This document shows, in pieces, positions 1 to 9,481 of a stretch of 64,000 nucleotides of DNA (positions are counted from its first letter, which is position 1; every line of letters begins with the position of its first letter). Position numbers and translations under genes: made by a program. Origin of the DNA: Hyphomicrobiales bacterium (GTDB lineage Bacteria > Pseudomonadota > Alphaproteobacteria > Rhizobiales > Rhizobiaceae); the NCBI GenBank assembly GCA_900470155.1, contig UBZT01000028.1:1-64000 (forward strand). The letters run 5' to 3'. Below the pieces are notes generated by a model. It saw only the letters and a list, made by a program, of their open reading frames with translations, was not told the DNA's origin and did not search any database.

Positions 1-153
1 CAAACAGTCAACAGGGCAAATTTCAAAAAACTGTCATTTTTCACAAGCTATTGTTTTTAAATGTATTTTTTGACGCGCCACAGGTTCGCGTCTAAGGGAT
101 TGCCTAGAAATCAGCAGACCAGCCTGGAAATTAGGCAGCGGCGGCTGGCTTTG

Positions 154-369
154 CTACCCCATTGTGATCAGGATCAGCACGACAAACATGGCCGGTACGG
201 CTGCAAGAGCCGGCAGAATGATTGCCGGGTAGCCAAAGGCAAGGATCGCCAGCAACCAGATCATCAGCAGATTGATGATGAACAGCACCTTGGCGGTGGT
301 CGGTCCCTGGATCGCTTCCTTGAGCATCCAGCCGAGAACCGGGATACGGTATAAGACGACTGACATCAT
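154..369 (-). CDS. small two-helix membrane protein, unknown function
   Basis: Unrecognised protein of about 71 residues. The sequence shows a short polar N-terminus followed by two closely spaced hydrophobic stretches (roughly residues 27-46 and 48-70), so it is probably an integral inner-membrane hairpin. I chose the ATG at 369 because an AAGG sequence lies 8 bases upstream of it; a GTG at 375 and an ATG at 366 are alternatives. It stands alone, divergent from purC, with its 3' end near the window edge. No catalytic motif is visible. That it is a real gene rests on the consistent membrane pattern and the ribosome binding site; the function is unknown. Confidence 0.6.
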   Translation of the reverse strand: MMSVVLYRIPVLGWMLKEAIQGPTTAKVLFIINLLMIWLLAILAFGYPAIILPALAAVPAMFVVLILITMG

Positions 370-761
370 GATCACGGCCTTTATATGGGTCGCACTATAG
401 GAGCGCCTGCTTGCGGTTTTGCCAAATCAGGAAATCCCACGATGGGAAAATGCGCAATGCGACAAAACAAAGCGCCCCTCTCGGCGGGTCGCACAATCGA
501 GCGCCTCGCGCCTGTCGCCGCCGCCCCGATCGCGGCATCTCACATTCGCTGTGCCGCGCCCCACGTTTGTACTGTATCGGAGAAGGCGCTGGTCCGGCGC
601 TTCCTATACCGCCCGAACACGCTCATCGGTAACAAAACAAACGCGATGACTGTAAGGTATGCCGTTTTTCTTTGAAAGATCGCCGTCTTTGCGGTAGCCG
701 CAAGACTGAAGCCAATCCATCTGCGTGCCTTGCAGTGGCGAAGACGAGAGGATCATATCCG
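370..761. other. 392-base intergenic region upstream of purC
   Basis: This gap separates the small membrane gene from purC. Overlapping open frames exist here, but none has a convincing ribosome binding site or protein-like composition. The right half (about 640-690) is AT-richer than its surroundings and probably holds the purC promoter, though no clear -35/-10 pair stands out. Nothing else is recognised. Confidence 0.5.
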
Positions 762-1712
762 ATGCGCACCCTGTCCGAAGCTCATTTTCCCGAACTGCCG
801 CATTATTATGGTGGCAAGGTACGGGAAAACTACGATCTGCCGGACGGCAGCCGGATCATCATCTCGACCGACCGTCTCAGCGCCTTCGATCGCATCCTGA
901 CCTGCATCCCCTATAAGGGGCAGGTGCTGACCCAGACTGCACGCTACTGGTTCGAGCAGACCAAGGACATCTGCCCGAACCATGTGATCTCCTATCCGGA
1001 CCCCAACGTCGTCATCGGCAAGCGCCTCGATATCCTTCCCGTGGAGGTCGTCGTGCGAGGCTATCTTGCCGGCACGACCGGCACTTCGATCCTCACCCTC
1101 TATAAGAAAGGCGAGCGCAGCATGTACGGCATCACTTTGCCCGACGGGATGCGCGACAACGAGAAGCTGCCGACACCGATCATCACGCCAACCAGCAAGG
1201 AATTCGACGGCGGTCATGACGAACCGCTGACGCCCGACGAAATCGTCTCCAAGAAACTGCTGACTGCCGAGCAGTGGCAGACGCTCTCGAACTATGCGCT
1301 GGCTTTGTTTGCCAAAGGCCAGAAACTGGCCGCCGATCGCGGTCTGATCTTGGTCGATACCAAATACGAATTCGGCACGGACGAGAATGGTACGATCGTC
1401 CTCGCAGACGAGATCCACACCCCGGACAGCAGCCGCTACTGGATTGCCGAAAGCTATCCGCATGCGTTCGAAAACGGCACGCGACCCGCAAGCTTCGACA
1501 AGGATTTTGTCCGTGCATGGGTCGCCGAGCGTTGTGATCCTTATAAGGACGCAATCCCCGAAATTCCTCCGGCGCTGGTCGAAGACACGTCCGAGGTCTA
1601 TATCAAGGCGTTCGAAGCGATCACCGGGCAGACATTTGTCCCCGACGATCACGGCGCGACACCCAAGGATCGGGTCCGCGGGAATCTCGCCCGCTATTTT
1701 CCGGAGATATGA
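762..1712 (+). CDS. purC: phosphoribosylaminoimidazole-succinocarboxamide synthase (SAICAR synthetase)
   Basis: Catalyses the ATP-dependent condensation of CAIR with aspartate in de novo purine synthesis; cytosolic. The N-terminal GGKVRENYDL segment is the nucleotide-binding signature, and the SAICAR synthetase motifs LPVEVVVRGYLAGT and LVDTKYEFG follow. At 316 residues it belongs to the long form of the family, as opposed to the roughly 250-residue form; rhizobia often carry both. The start at 762 puts the product at the family's N-terminus, whereas the reading frame upstream is low-quality sequence. It stands apart from other pur genes here; a TetR gene follows after about 30 bases. Confidence 0.93.
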   Translation: MRTLSEAHFPELPHYYGGKVRENYDLPDGSRIIISTDRLSAFDRILTCIPYKGQVLTQTARYWFEQTKDICPNHVISYPDPNVVIGKRLDILPVEVVVRGYLAGTTGTSILTLYKKGERSMYGITLPDGMRDNEKLPTPIITPTSKEFDGGHDEPLTPDEIVSKKLLTAEQWQTLSNYALALFAKGQKLAADRGLILVDTKYEFGTDENGTIVLADEIHTPDSSRYWIAESYPHAFENGTRPASFDKDFVRAWVAERCDPYKDAIPEIPPALVEDTSEVYIKAFEAITGQTFVPDDHGATPKDRVRGNLARYFPEI

Positions 1713-1742
1713 GCAATCGTGTCATCAGGTGACGACAAATGC

Positions 1743-2390
1743 ATGAAGACAAGCCCCGCTCAGATCACCTCTGAGCGGCAGCCAGCGCCGCGCCGGTCGC
1801 GCCGCCCCGCAGAGGAAACGCGGGAGGACATTCTGAACATGGCCGAGACCCTGTTTCGCGCGCATGGCTATGCCAGTGTCACTATCGCAGACATAGCTGC
1901 CGAACTCGCGATGTCGCCGGCCAACGTCTTCAAGCATTTTCGCACCAAGGCAAGCCTCGTGGATGCGATTGCAACCCGCGCGATCCAGGAAACCATCGGC
2001 GAACTGAAGATACTCGATCAGAACAAACCAGCCCCCGTAAGGCTTTATGAACTGGCGCGCCACCTGATGGACGAGCATCTTTCGGACCAGAAGGACGCCC
2101 CGTTCGTTTTCGAAATGATTCAGGTCACCATCCGGGAAGAACTCGATTGTGGCGAACGCTTTCGCGAAATGGTGGTCGAGACGATCGCGGAGATCATTCG
2201 CGCCGGCGAACGGGAAGGCCTGTACAAGGTCACCGATATCCCAAGATATGCCAATGTCGCGTTTGATGCTCTCGCATGTGTGATCCACCCCGTCATGCTG
2301 GGGATGGAGAACAAGGATAAATTGGCAACACGGTGTAAGGAAGTCGTCAATCTTGTTGACATCGCCTTGCGCTCCCCCCTTGCCAAGTGA
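1743..2390 (+). CDS. TetR/AcrR-family repressor, probable regulator of the adjacent RND pump
   Basis: A 215-residue one-component regulator. Residues about 25-75 form the TetR helix-turn-helix (ILNMAETLFRAHGYASVTI ... MSPANVFKHFRTKASL); the C-terminal half is the ligand-binding and dimerisation domain. The ATG at 1743 has AGGTGA 10 bases upstream; a GTG at 1719 would add eight residues. It lies directly upstream of and in the same direction as the adaptor/pump/channel genes, the order seen for AmeR-AmeABC of Agrobacterium. The inference is that it represses the efflux operon and is released by a pump substrate. I could not identify a convincing operator palindrome. Confidence 0.85.
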   Translation: MKTSPAQITSERQPAPRRSRRPAEETREDILNMAETLFRAHGYASVTIADIAAELAMSPANVFKHFRTKASLVDAIATRAIQETIGELKILDQNKPAPVRLYELARHLMDEHLSDQKDAPFVFEMIQVTIREELDCGERFREMVVETIAEIIRAGEREGLYKVTDIPRYANVAFDALACVIHPVMLGMENKDKLATRCKEVVNLVDIALRSPLAK

Positions 2391-2539
2391 TGAAACTTAA
2401 CATACGTCACTTCACATTCATCGCCCTCGGGACGGGGCGGTGGTCGCGGCATCGGACGTAGCAATGGTCTGTAGCTCCAGCGGGAGCGACGGACATGCGG
2501 CGCGAGGTGCCTTTCGTCATTCTCGCTTTGGAACTCACC

Positions 2540-3751
2540 ATGACACGACGTCTTAAGCTTACATCCGTCCTCGTACTCTGCGCGGCCGCGCTTGCCGGCT
2601 GCAGTGATTCCGGCACGGCGCAGAACGCCGGCGGCGCGGGCACCGCTGGTGAAAAGCCGCCGTCTCCTGTCAGCGTCGTGCTCATGAAGCAGGCGCCCCA
2701 TCCCCTCACCTCCACACTGCCCGGACGCGCCTCCGCCTTTCAGACGGCCGACATCCGTCCGCGCGTCAGCGGCGTGATCAAGGAAATCGCCTTCAAGGAA
2801 GGCAGCGAAGTCAAGGCCGGCGACCTGCTCTTCAAGATTGAGGACGATAGCTATAGCGCGGAAGTCGCCCAGGCTCAGGCAAGTCTCGAAAAGGCCGAAG
2901 CCAGCGTTCCCACAGCCCAGTCAAACCTGGCGCGCCAGGAACGCCTGGTCAACAGCGGCGCAACACAGGTCGAACTGGAGAATGCCCGCGTCACGCTTTT
3001 GCAGGCCCAGGCAGATGTCGCCCAAGCCAAGGCTGCTCTGCGCGCTGCCAACATCAATCTCAATCTGACCGAGATCCGGGCTCCGTTCGAAGGCGTCACC
3101 AACGCGTCTGTCTTTTCGATCGGCAATGTCGTGACGGCAAACCAGACGGATGCGCTGACGACCTTGCGCCGTCTGGACCCGATCTACATCGAACTGACGG
3201 AGTCCAGCGTCAACCTCCTGCGTCTTCAGGAGGCCATCAAGGCCGGGCGCGTCAATCAGTCCGGCGACCAGGAAGCCGAAATCCGTCTGACGCTGGAAGA
3301 CGGCCAGCAGTATCCGATCGTCGGCAAGCTGGACATGTCTGAAATGGCTGTCAGCCAGACCACCGGCACCTTCTCGATCCGTGCGGTGTTCGACAATCCG
3401 GACAACTTGGTTCTTCCGGGCATGTATGTCCGCGCCACCGTGACTGTGGGCACCGAAAACGGCTTTCTCATTCCCCAGCGCGCGGCAACCCGCAACGCGC
3501 AAGGCGAACTGAACGCAAAATTCGTCACGGCCGAGAATAAGGTTGAAACCCGCACCTTCCCCGACAGCCAGGTCTCCGGCAATAATTGGCTTGTCGCTTC
3601 CGGCATCCAGGATGGCGATAAGCTGATTGTGGACGGTTTCCAATGGATCGGTGACGGCGCGACTGTCCAGCCGGTGGAATCGACCGTCAATGAACAGGGA
3701 TTCGTCGTTGAAACCGCGGCGCCCGCCGCCGCCCCTGCAGCGCAACCATAA
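2540..3751 (+). CDS. RND efflux periplasmic adaptor (MexA/AcrA family lipoprotein)
   Basis: Membrane-fusion protein joining the inner-membrane pump to the outer-membrane channel. The 403-residue product begins with a lipoprotein signal peptide ending in LAGC, so the mature protein should be lipid-anchored in the periplasm. The usual order follows: a lipoyl half (RPRVSGVIKEIAFKEGSEV), a coiled-coil hairpin rich in Ala/Glu/Gln, the second lipoyl half (LTEIRAPFEGVTNASVFSIG), then beta-barrel and membrane-proximal domains. The start at 2540 places the lipobox at the expected distance; an ATG at 2495 would add 15 residues that do not fit a signal peptide. First gene of the efflux operon, 41 bases before the pump gene. 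Confidence 0.93.
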   Translation: MTRRLKLTSVLVLCAAALAGCSDSGTAQNAGGAGTAGEKPPSPVSVVLMKQAPHPLTSTLPGRASAFQTADIRPRVSGVIKEIAFKEGSEVKAGDLLFKIEDDSYSAEVAQAQASLEKAEASVPTAQSNLARQERLVNSGATQVELENARVTLLQAQADVAQAKAALRAANINLNLTEIRAPFEGVTNASVFSIGNVVTANQTDALTTLRRLDPIYIELTESSVNLLRLQEAIKAGRVNQSGDQEAEIRLTLEDGQQYPIVGKLDMSEMAVSQTTGTFSIRAVFDNPDNLVLPGMYVRATVTVGTENGFLIPQRAATRNAQGELNAKFVTAENKVETRTFPDSQVSGNNWLVASGIQDGDKLIVDGFQWIGDGATVQPVESTVNEQGFVVETAAPAAAPAAQP

Positions 3752-3792
3752 TCGCGCTCCGGTAAGGCACAACAGGCGTTAAGGGACAACCA

Positions 3793-6700
3793 ATGGCCAA
3801 ATATTTCATCCGTCGCCCGATTTTTGCTTGGGTGATCGCGATCATCATCATGTTGGGAGGCGCTTTGGCGATCTCGACATTGTCGATCTCGCAATATCCG
3901 GAAATCGCGCCGACCACGGTGCGCATCTCCGCTACCTATACCGGCGCCAGCGCCGAAACAGTTGAGAAATCGGTGACTTCGATCATCGAGGACGGTATGA
4001 CCGGCCTCGATGACCTCACCTACATGACATCCTCCTCCAGCACCGGATCAGCGACCATCACGCTGACCTTCGGCAATACGATCGATCCGGACATCGCGCA
4101 GGTTCAGGTGCAGAACAAGCTCCAGCTCGTTCAGTCGCAACTGCCGGATGTTGTCCAGTCGAACGGTCTGTCGGTGACGCGTTCAACCTCCAGCATTCTG
4201 CTGGTTGGCGCTCTCGTATCAACCGACGGCGAACGCAGCCCGGTTGAACTCGGCGATATCTTCACCAGCCAGATCGAAGATCAGATCAAGCGGCTGGAAG
4301 GCGTCGGCAGCATTCAGATCTTCGGCACGGGCTATGCGATGCGTGTCTGGCTCGACCCTCTCAAGCTGAACAAGTTTCAGTTGACCCCCACCGACATCAC
4401 GTCGGCAATCCAGGCTCAGAACACACAGGTATCGGTCGGCTCCATCGGCGGACAACCTGTCATGGAAGGCCAGCAGCTAAACGTCACGGTCACGGCACAA
4501 AGCCAGCTCCAGACGGTTGGCGATTTCGAATCGATCATTCTCAAGGTCGAGACCGATGGCGCCACCGTGCGCCTCAGCGACGTCTCGCGGATCGAAATCG
4601 CCCAGGAAGAGTACAGCACCAATACCCGCGCCAACCGGAAACCTGCAACCGGCTTTGCGGTAAACTTGGCGACGGGGGCAAATGCACTGGATACCGCAGC
4701 CAGGGTCAAGGCCGCGCTGAACACAGTCGCTCCGAGCTTGCCAGAAAATGTCGTCATCACCTATCCGTATGATACGACGCCATTTGTCGAGCTTTCGATC
4801 GAGAAGGTCGTCCACACGCTGATCGAAGCCATCGTCCTGGTCTTCTTCGTTCTGCTCATCTTCCTGCAGAACCTGCGCGCAACGCTCATCCCGATGATCG
4901 CGGTTCCGGTCGTCCTGCTTGGTACCTTCGGGATCTTGGCGTTGACGGGCTACTCGATCAACACATTGACCATGTTCGCCATGGTGCTTGCCATCGGCCT
5001 TCTGGTCGACGACGCGATCGTCGTCGTCGAAAACGTCGAACGCATCATGTCGGAAGAAGGGTTGTCCCCCCTGGAGGCCACCGAGAAATCCATGGGCGAG
5101 ATCACCGGGGCGATCGTCGGCATCGCGCTGGTGCTGACAGCCGTGTTCATCCCGATGGCATTCTTCGGCGGCTCGACCGGCATCATCTATCGTCAGTTCT
5201 CCGTGACAATCGTCTCCGCCATGTTGCTGTCGGCCCTGGTTGCAATCGTGCTGACGCCGGCTCTTTGCGCCACGATGCTGAAGCCGATTGACCATACGAA
5301 GCCGAAGCGCGGACTGGCCGGCTGGTTCAATCGCAACTTCGACAAGACGACAAATGGCTACGTTTCCTCGATCGCCTACCTGCTCAAGCGCCCACTGCGA
5401 GTGATGTTGATGTTTGCGGTCGTCATCGGCGGCTGCGCCTGGTTTTTCCTGCGTTTGCCCACCTCCTTCCTGCCACAGGAAGACCAGGGTGTGCTGATGA
5501 CCATCGTCCAGCTTCCAAATGGAGCCACGACGGCCCGCACGGAAGAAGTCATCAAGAAGATCGAAGATTTTTACCTCGAGAAGGAAAAGGCGGCGATCCA
5601 GGACGTGTTCGCGGTATCGGGCTTCAGCTTCACCGGGTCCGGCCAGAATTACGCGATGGTGTTCGCCAAGCTCAAGGATTTCGATCAGCGTACGGATCCG
5701 CAACTGGCAGCTTCTGCTGTAGTCCAGCGCGCCATGGGTTATTTCTTCACCCTGCGTGATGGCATGGTTTTCCCCCTGCAACCACCAGCAATCTCGGGTC
5801 TCGGCAATTCCAGCGGCTTCTCCATGTATCTGGTGGACAGCGGCAAGAACGGCACGGAAGCCCTGACGGCTGCGTCCCAGCGGCTTATTCAGGCGGGCAG
5901 CGGCAATGCGAATGTCAGTTCGTTGCGCTCGAACAGCCCGCCGGCTGAAAACCAGCTCAAGATACTCCTCGACCAGGAGAAAATGGGCGCAATGGGACTT
6001 GATCTCGCCACCGTCAACTCGATGCTGTCGACGATCTTTGCTGGACGCGACGTCAACGACTTCACGCTCAACAGCGAACTGAAGCCCGTGATCGTCCAGG
6101 GCGACGCGCCCTATCGCATGCGTTCCGACTCCATCAATGAATGGTTCGCGCGCAACGGTACCGGCGAGATGGTTCCGTTCTCGGCCTTCACCAACCTTCA
6201 GTGGGTCAGTGGCGCACCGAACCTTGACCGCTTCAATGGTGTGGGAGCCATATCCCTCGAAGGCGCAGCAGGTCCCGGTGTCAGTTCGGGTACCTCGATG
6301 GACACGATGGAGCAACTGACCGCGGAGCTTGGCGGCGGATACACAGTTGCGTGGCAGGGCATCTCCTACCAGGAGCGGCTGTCCGGATCACAGGCTCCTA
6401 TGCTTTACGCCCTGTCGATCCTGATCGTCTTCCTGTGCCTCGCGGCACTTTACGAAAGCTGGTCCATTCCCTTCTCGGTCATCATGGCCGTGCCCGTGGG
6501 TGTCTTGGGGGCAGTTGCCGCCGCTTCGCTGTTTGGCCAGTCGAACGACGTCTACTTCAAGGTGGGGCTGCTGACGACGATCGGTCTTGCTGCAAAGAAC
6601 GCGATTCTGATCGTGGAATTTGCAAAGGACCGACATGCAGCCGGTGTCGGACTGATCGAGGCGACCCTCGAGGCCGCAAAGCTTCGGCTGCGCCCGATCA

Positions 6701-6909
6701 TCATGACCTCGCTTGCGTTCATCCTCGGCGTTGTTCCGCTTGCAATCGCAACGGGTGCCGGCTCGGCAGCGCAGAATTCGATCGGTATTGGCGTCCTTGG
6801 CGGCATGCTGACGGCAACAGCGTTGGGCATTTTCTTCGTGCCGTCATTCTTTGTAATAATTCGCAAGCTTTCCAACAGGGAAAAACGCAAGGACCCCCTG
6901 TCATCTTGA
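3793..6909 (+). CDS. RND multidrug efflux permease (AcrB/MexB type, HAE1)
   Basis: Proton-driven inner-membrane pump of 1038 residues, close to AcrB's 1049. It has the expected pseudo-repeat of two six-helix bundles and two large periplasmic loops. Proton-relay residues are visible: Asp406 and Asp407 in LLVDDAIVVVENV and Lys935 in GLAAKNAILIVEF. The N-terminus (MAKYFIRRPIFAWVIAI) is diagnostic of the hydrophobe/amphiphile subfamily. Substrates are likely amphiphilic drugs, plant phenolics or flavonoids, but this cannot be read from sequence. A strong hairpin lies between this gene and the channel gene and may reduce read-through. Confidence 0.96.
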   Translation: MAKYFIRRPIFAWVIAIIIMLGGALAISTLSISQYPEIAPTTVRISATYTGASAETVEKSVTSIIEDGMTGLDDLTYMTSSSSTGSATITLTFGNTIDPDIAQVQVQNKLQLVQSQLPDVVQSNGLSVTRSTSSILLVGALVSTDGERSPVELGDIFTSQIEDQIKRLEGVGSIQIFGTGYAMRVWLDPLKLNKFQLTPTDITSAIQAQNTQVSVGSIGGQPVMEGQQLNVTVTAQSQLQTVGDFESIILKVETDGATVRLSDVSRIEIAQEEYSTNTRANRKPATGFAVNLATGANALDTAARVKAALNTVAPSLPENVVITYPYDTTPFVELSIEKVVHTLIEAIVLVFFVLLIFLQNLRATLIPMIAVPVVLLGTFGILALTGYSINTLTMFAMVLAIGLLVDDAIVVVENVERIMSEEGLSPLEATEKSMGEITGAIVGIALVLTAVFIPMAFFGGSTGIIYRQFSVTIVSAMLLSALVAIVLTPALCATMLKPIDHTKPKRGLAGWFNRNFDKTTNGYVSSIAYLLKRPLRVMLMFAVVIGGCAWFFLRLPTSFLPQEDQGVLMTIVQLPNGATTARTEEVIKKIEDFYLEKEKAAIQDVFAVSGFSFTGSGQNYAMVFAKLKDFDQRTDPQLAASAVVQRAMGYFFTLRDGMVFPLQPPAISGLGNSSGFSMYLVDSGKNGTEALTAASQRLIQAGSGNANVSSLRSNSPPAENQLKILLDQEKMGAMGLDLATVNSMLSTIFAGRDVNDFTLNSELKPVIVQGDAPYRMRSDSINEWFARNGTGEMVPFSAFTNLQWVSGAPNLDRFNGVGAISLEGAAGPGVSSGTSMDTMEQLTAELGGGYTVAWQGISYQERLSGSQAPMLYALSILIVFLCLAALYESWSIPFSVIMAVPVGVLGAVAAASLFGQSNDVYFKVGLLTTIGLAAKNAILIVEFAKDRHAAGVGLIEATLEAAKLRLRPIIMTSLAFILGVVPLAIATGAGSAAQNSIGIGVLGGMLTATALGIFFVPSFFVIIRKLSNREKRKDPLSS

Positions 6910-6938
6910 CAGAGGGCTTGATAAGTTAACAAAAGATT

Positions 6939-6965
6939 GTGTCGGCTTTCGGGGAAGGCCGGCAC
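6939..6965 (+). terminator. intra-operon hairpin between pump and channel genes
   Basis: GTGTCGGCTTTC pairs with GAAGGCCGGCAC across a GGG loop, giving a 12-pair stem with two G-U pairs. It is followed by an AT-rich stretch but no run of T, so it may be an attenuator or an RNA 3'-end stabiliser rather than a full terminator. Confidence 0.5.
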
Positions 6966-7051
6966 ATTAATTAAGCATAAATTCACGCAACCGCTGTCTC
7001 ATGAACGAATCAGGCTGCGGTCCGTAACTTGGGTGAAAGATCTAGGAAAAG

Positions 7052-8473
7052 ATGATGGGTTCTATTCGCATAGCCGCTCCCCTCGCGATGCTTCTGCTTT
7101 CCGGTTGCGTGACCGGTCCTGATCACACCGCACCAGAGACGCCGTTGCCGGGTAAGTTTGCCGAAGGCGGCAAGCAGGCCAATGGCGACGTATCGACAGT
7201 GGCCTGGTGGACCGCATTCAACGATCCTAAGTTGAATTCGCTGGTCGAGCAGGGCATGAGCCAGAACCTCGACGTGCTGCAGGCGCTTGAGCGCATCACC
7301 GCAGCTGAAGCGAGCTACCTTGCCGCCGATGCCAGCGCCATGCCGCAACTTAACCTCTCGGCGTCGCAGGAAACGTCACGCCAAACTGGCCGTGGAGCTT
7401 ATTCAGGCCAGTCGCAGGCCACAACGTCGACAAGTTCAGGTGGTCTGGGCGCGTCCTGGCTGCTCGACCTGTTCGGTCAATATCGCCGTACCAAGGAAAG
7501 CTCCAAGGCAACACTCGATGCAGCCTATGCCAGCGCCGACGTTGCTCGCCTGACTTATCTGTCCAGCATTGCCACAGCCTATATCGATGCACGCTTTTTC
7601 CAGGAGCGCATCGCCATTGCTAAGAAGAGCTTGGGGTCACGTCGCGAAACGCTCGACCTGACCAAGCTGCAGCTGGAGGCCGGCGCTGCATCGCGCCTTG
7701 ATGTCGTGCAATCTGAAGGTCTGGTGAATTCGACGCTCTCTGAGCTTCCGGGCCTTGAAACCAGCTTCCGCGCATCCGCGCATCGCATTGCCCTGCTGCT
7801 CGGCCTGCCGGCATCCTCGCTGGTCGCCGATCTCCAGAAGGGTGCGTCGCAGCCTTACGCCCGCCGCAGTGTCAGCGCCGGCGTGCCAGCCGATCTAGTT
7901 CGCAATCGTCCCGATATTCGCGCAGCCGAACGCAATCTAGCAGCTGCGGTTGCCCAGATTGGCGTCGCGGAAGCGCAGCTTTATCCGTCGATCTCGCTCA
8001 GCGGCACGATCTCGTCCAGCATCATTGCGACCAGTGCGATCAGCGGCGGCGTGACACCTTGGTCCTTCGGGCCGAGCCTGACCCTGCCGATCCTGGATGG
8101 CGGGCGCCTGAAGGCCAATGTCGATATCGCCAACTCCTCGGCTCGCGAACAGTATCTGGCCTGGAAGCAGACCGTGCTCTCAGCCGTTGAAGACGTGGAA
8201 AATGCCTTGGCCTCGATCAGCCGCACACGTCGGACAGTCTCCGCACTCAACGCGACGGTGAATTCCTACCAGGAAGCCCTGTCGCTCTCGACCGCAAGCT
8301 ACCGCGATGGTGCATCCTCGCTGCTCGACGTCCTCGACGCACAGCGGTCGGTCGACAGCGCCCGTGCAAATCTCGCGGCCGCCGTACAGCAGATGGCAAC
8401 GGACTACGTCAACCTGAACGTTGCAATCGGTGGCGGCTACGCATTCGACGCAAAAACCGCCAAGACAATGTAA
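7052..8473 (+). CDS. outer-membrane efflux channel lipoprotein (NodT/OprM family)
   Basis: Trimeric TolC-like exit duct of the tripartite pump, 473 residues. A short signal peptide ends in the lipobox LLSGC, so the protein is acylated and exported. The two homologous halves each contain the long Ala/Gln/Leu-rich helices of the family; conserved stretches include VAWWTAFNDPKLNSLVEQ, the VRNRPDIRAAERNLAAA motif typical of NodT/OprM proteins, and SLLDVLDAQRSVDSARANL near the end. A ribosome site (AGGAAAAG) precedes the ATG at 7052; an ATG at 7055 is an alternative start. It is the last efflux gene, followed by a strong terminator. Confidence 0.93.
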   Translation: MMGSIRIAAPLAMLLLSGCVTGPDHTAPETPLPGKFAEGGKQANGDVSTVAWWTAFNDPKLNSLVEQGMSQNLDVLQALERITAAEASYLAADASAMPQLNLSASQETSRQTGRGAYSGQSQATTSTSSGGLGASWLLDLFGQYRRTKESSKATLDAAYASADVARLTYLSSIATAYIDARFFQERIAIAKKSLGSRRETLDLTKLQLEAGAASRLDVVQSEGLVNSTLSELPGLETSFRASAHRIALLLGLPASSLVADLQKGASQPYARRSVSAGVPADLVRNRPDIRAAERNLAAAVAQIGVAEAQLYPSISLSGTISSSIIATSAISGGVTPWSFGPSLTLPILDGGRLKANVDIANSSAREQYLAWKQTVLSAVEDVENALASISRTRRTVSALNATVNSYQEALSLSTASYRDGASSLLDVLDAQRSVDSARANLAAAVQQMATDYVNLNVAIGGGYAFDAKTAKTM

Positions 8474-8491
8474 TAGGCTCGCAAGCCCAAG

Positions 8492-8526
8492 AGCCCGGCG
8501 CCAGCAATGGCTGCCGGGCTTTTTTA
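8492..8526 (+). terminator. rho-independent terminator of the efflux operon
   Basis: An AGCCCGGC arm pairs with GCCGGGCT, enclosing a smaller GCC/GGC pairing, and is followed directly by six T. It lies 18 bases after the channel gene stop. Confidence 0.85.
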
Positions 8527-8556
8527 TGGGCTAGAAACGGATCCCGACCATCGAAA

Positions 8557-9387
8557 TCAGAACGTTGCCGGCGTATTGATCCAGATCAGAACCGTCTCGC
8601 CGCTCGATGTATTGCGCCACGAATGCGGCCTGCGGCTCTCAAAGTAGAAGCTGTCGCCTGCATTGAGCTCGAAAAAGCAATCGCCATCCAGGATAATCTC
8701 CAGGCTTCCGGTAAGCATGTGGATGAATTCTTCGCCGGCGTGCTGGTAGGCACCTTCGCTAGACGCGCCTGGCGCGAGCTGGAACCGATTGCATTCCATT
8801 TGGTTGCGACCCTCCGCAAGGACCTGGATCGCGACACCGGACGATGTAGCTGGCCAAGACGGCCATTTTCCCTCGCGAATCAATGATTCGCCGCCCTGCC
8901 GCTGCTCCTGGCCGCTTAAGGATGCGATCGTGGTGCCAAGACAGCTGGCCACCTCATGCAGCGCGGTAAAGGAAAGCCCTTGCGACGTGCGTTCGAATGT
9001 CGACAACTGCGATAGGGACACACCCGTTTTCTGAGCAACGGCCTCCAGAGTTTTGCCGGCTTCACGGCGCAAGCGGCGGATCTTCATCCCCACGGGCAGA
9101 GTGGTGGGATCGCCCGCCTCTTCCGGTTCGAAAGGACCGGTCTCCGGCTCTGCGACAACCGCTTCATCCCGCAAGCTCTCCCGGATCGCCGCCGGATTCA
9201 GCCCCTTTTCGCTGCGCAACCAGGAAATGGTCTTCAATCGGTCGACGAGGTCGCGATCATAGATGCGCTGCCCCGTCGCGGTCCGGATTGGCTGGATCAA
9301 ATCCTGCGTTTCCCAAAGCCGCAAAGTTGACGGCGAAACGCCTGCCATCCTGGCAGCCTCTGCAATCTTGAAACGGACATCATCCAT
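8557..9387 (-). CDS. fusion regulator: MerR-type HTH, XRE-type HTH and cupin
   Basis: A 276-residue transcription factor with an unusual domain order. Residues about 5-70 resemble a MerR winged helix (FKIAEAARMAGVSPSTLRLW, then a GQRIYDRDLVDRL wing). Residues about 100-160 form a lambda-repressor-like XRE helix-turn-helix (KTLEAVAQKTGVSLSQLSTF). Residues about 190-276 form a RmlC-like cupin (HAGEEFIHMLTGSLEIILDG ... FYFESRRPHSWRN) that probably binds a small ligand. XRE-cupin proteins often control amine and amino-acid genes. It is divergent from gabT with a nested palindrome between them, so control of gabTD is the likely role; that is inference. Confidence 0.85.
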   Translation of the reverse strand: MDDVRFKIAEAARMAGVSPSTLRLWETQDLIQPIRTATGQRIYDRDLVDRLKTISWLRSEKGLNPAAIRESLRDEAVVAEPETGPFEPEEAGDPTTLPVGMKIRRLRREAGKTLEAVAQKTGVSLSQLSTFERTSQGLSFTALHEVASCLGTTIASLSGQEQRQGGESLIREGKWPSWPATSSGVAIQVLAEGRNQMECNRFQLAPGASSEGAYQHAGEEFIHMLTGSLEIILDGDCFFELNAGDSFYFESRRPHSWRNTSSGETVLIWINTPATF

Positions 9388-9445
9388 CGACCCAAGCCCT
9401 ACCGCACAACGTCACAGCGCCCGGTAATAATTGCGACAAACCATA

Positions 9446-9481
9446 TTGCAAGTCTACAGAAAAAATGTAGGAAATATGCAA
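9446..9481. promoter_or_regulatory. nested palindrome in the regulator/gabT intergenic region
   Basis: Inner arms CTACA (9454-9458) and TGTAG (9466-9470) are separated by seven A-rich bases. Outer arms TTGCA (9446-9450) and TGCAA (9477-9481) enclose them. The symmetric layout in a short divergent promoter region suggests an operator for the MerR/XRE/cupin regulator. Confidence 0.45.

Noticed and set aside
385..675. Overlapping short frames upstream of purC
   Set aside because: Three frames are open at once in GC-rich sequence with no ribosome site and no protein-like pattern.
4477..6315. 612-codon open frame on the minus strand
   Set aside because: Lies wholly antisense to the RND pump gene, has His/Asp/Arg/Gly-rich composition typical of a reverse-frame shadow in GC-rich coding DNA, and has no ribosome site.
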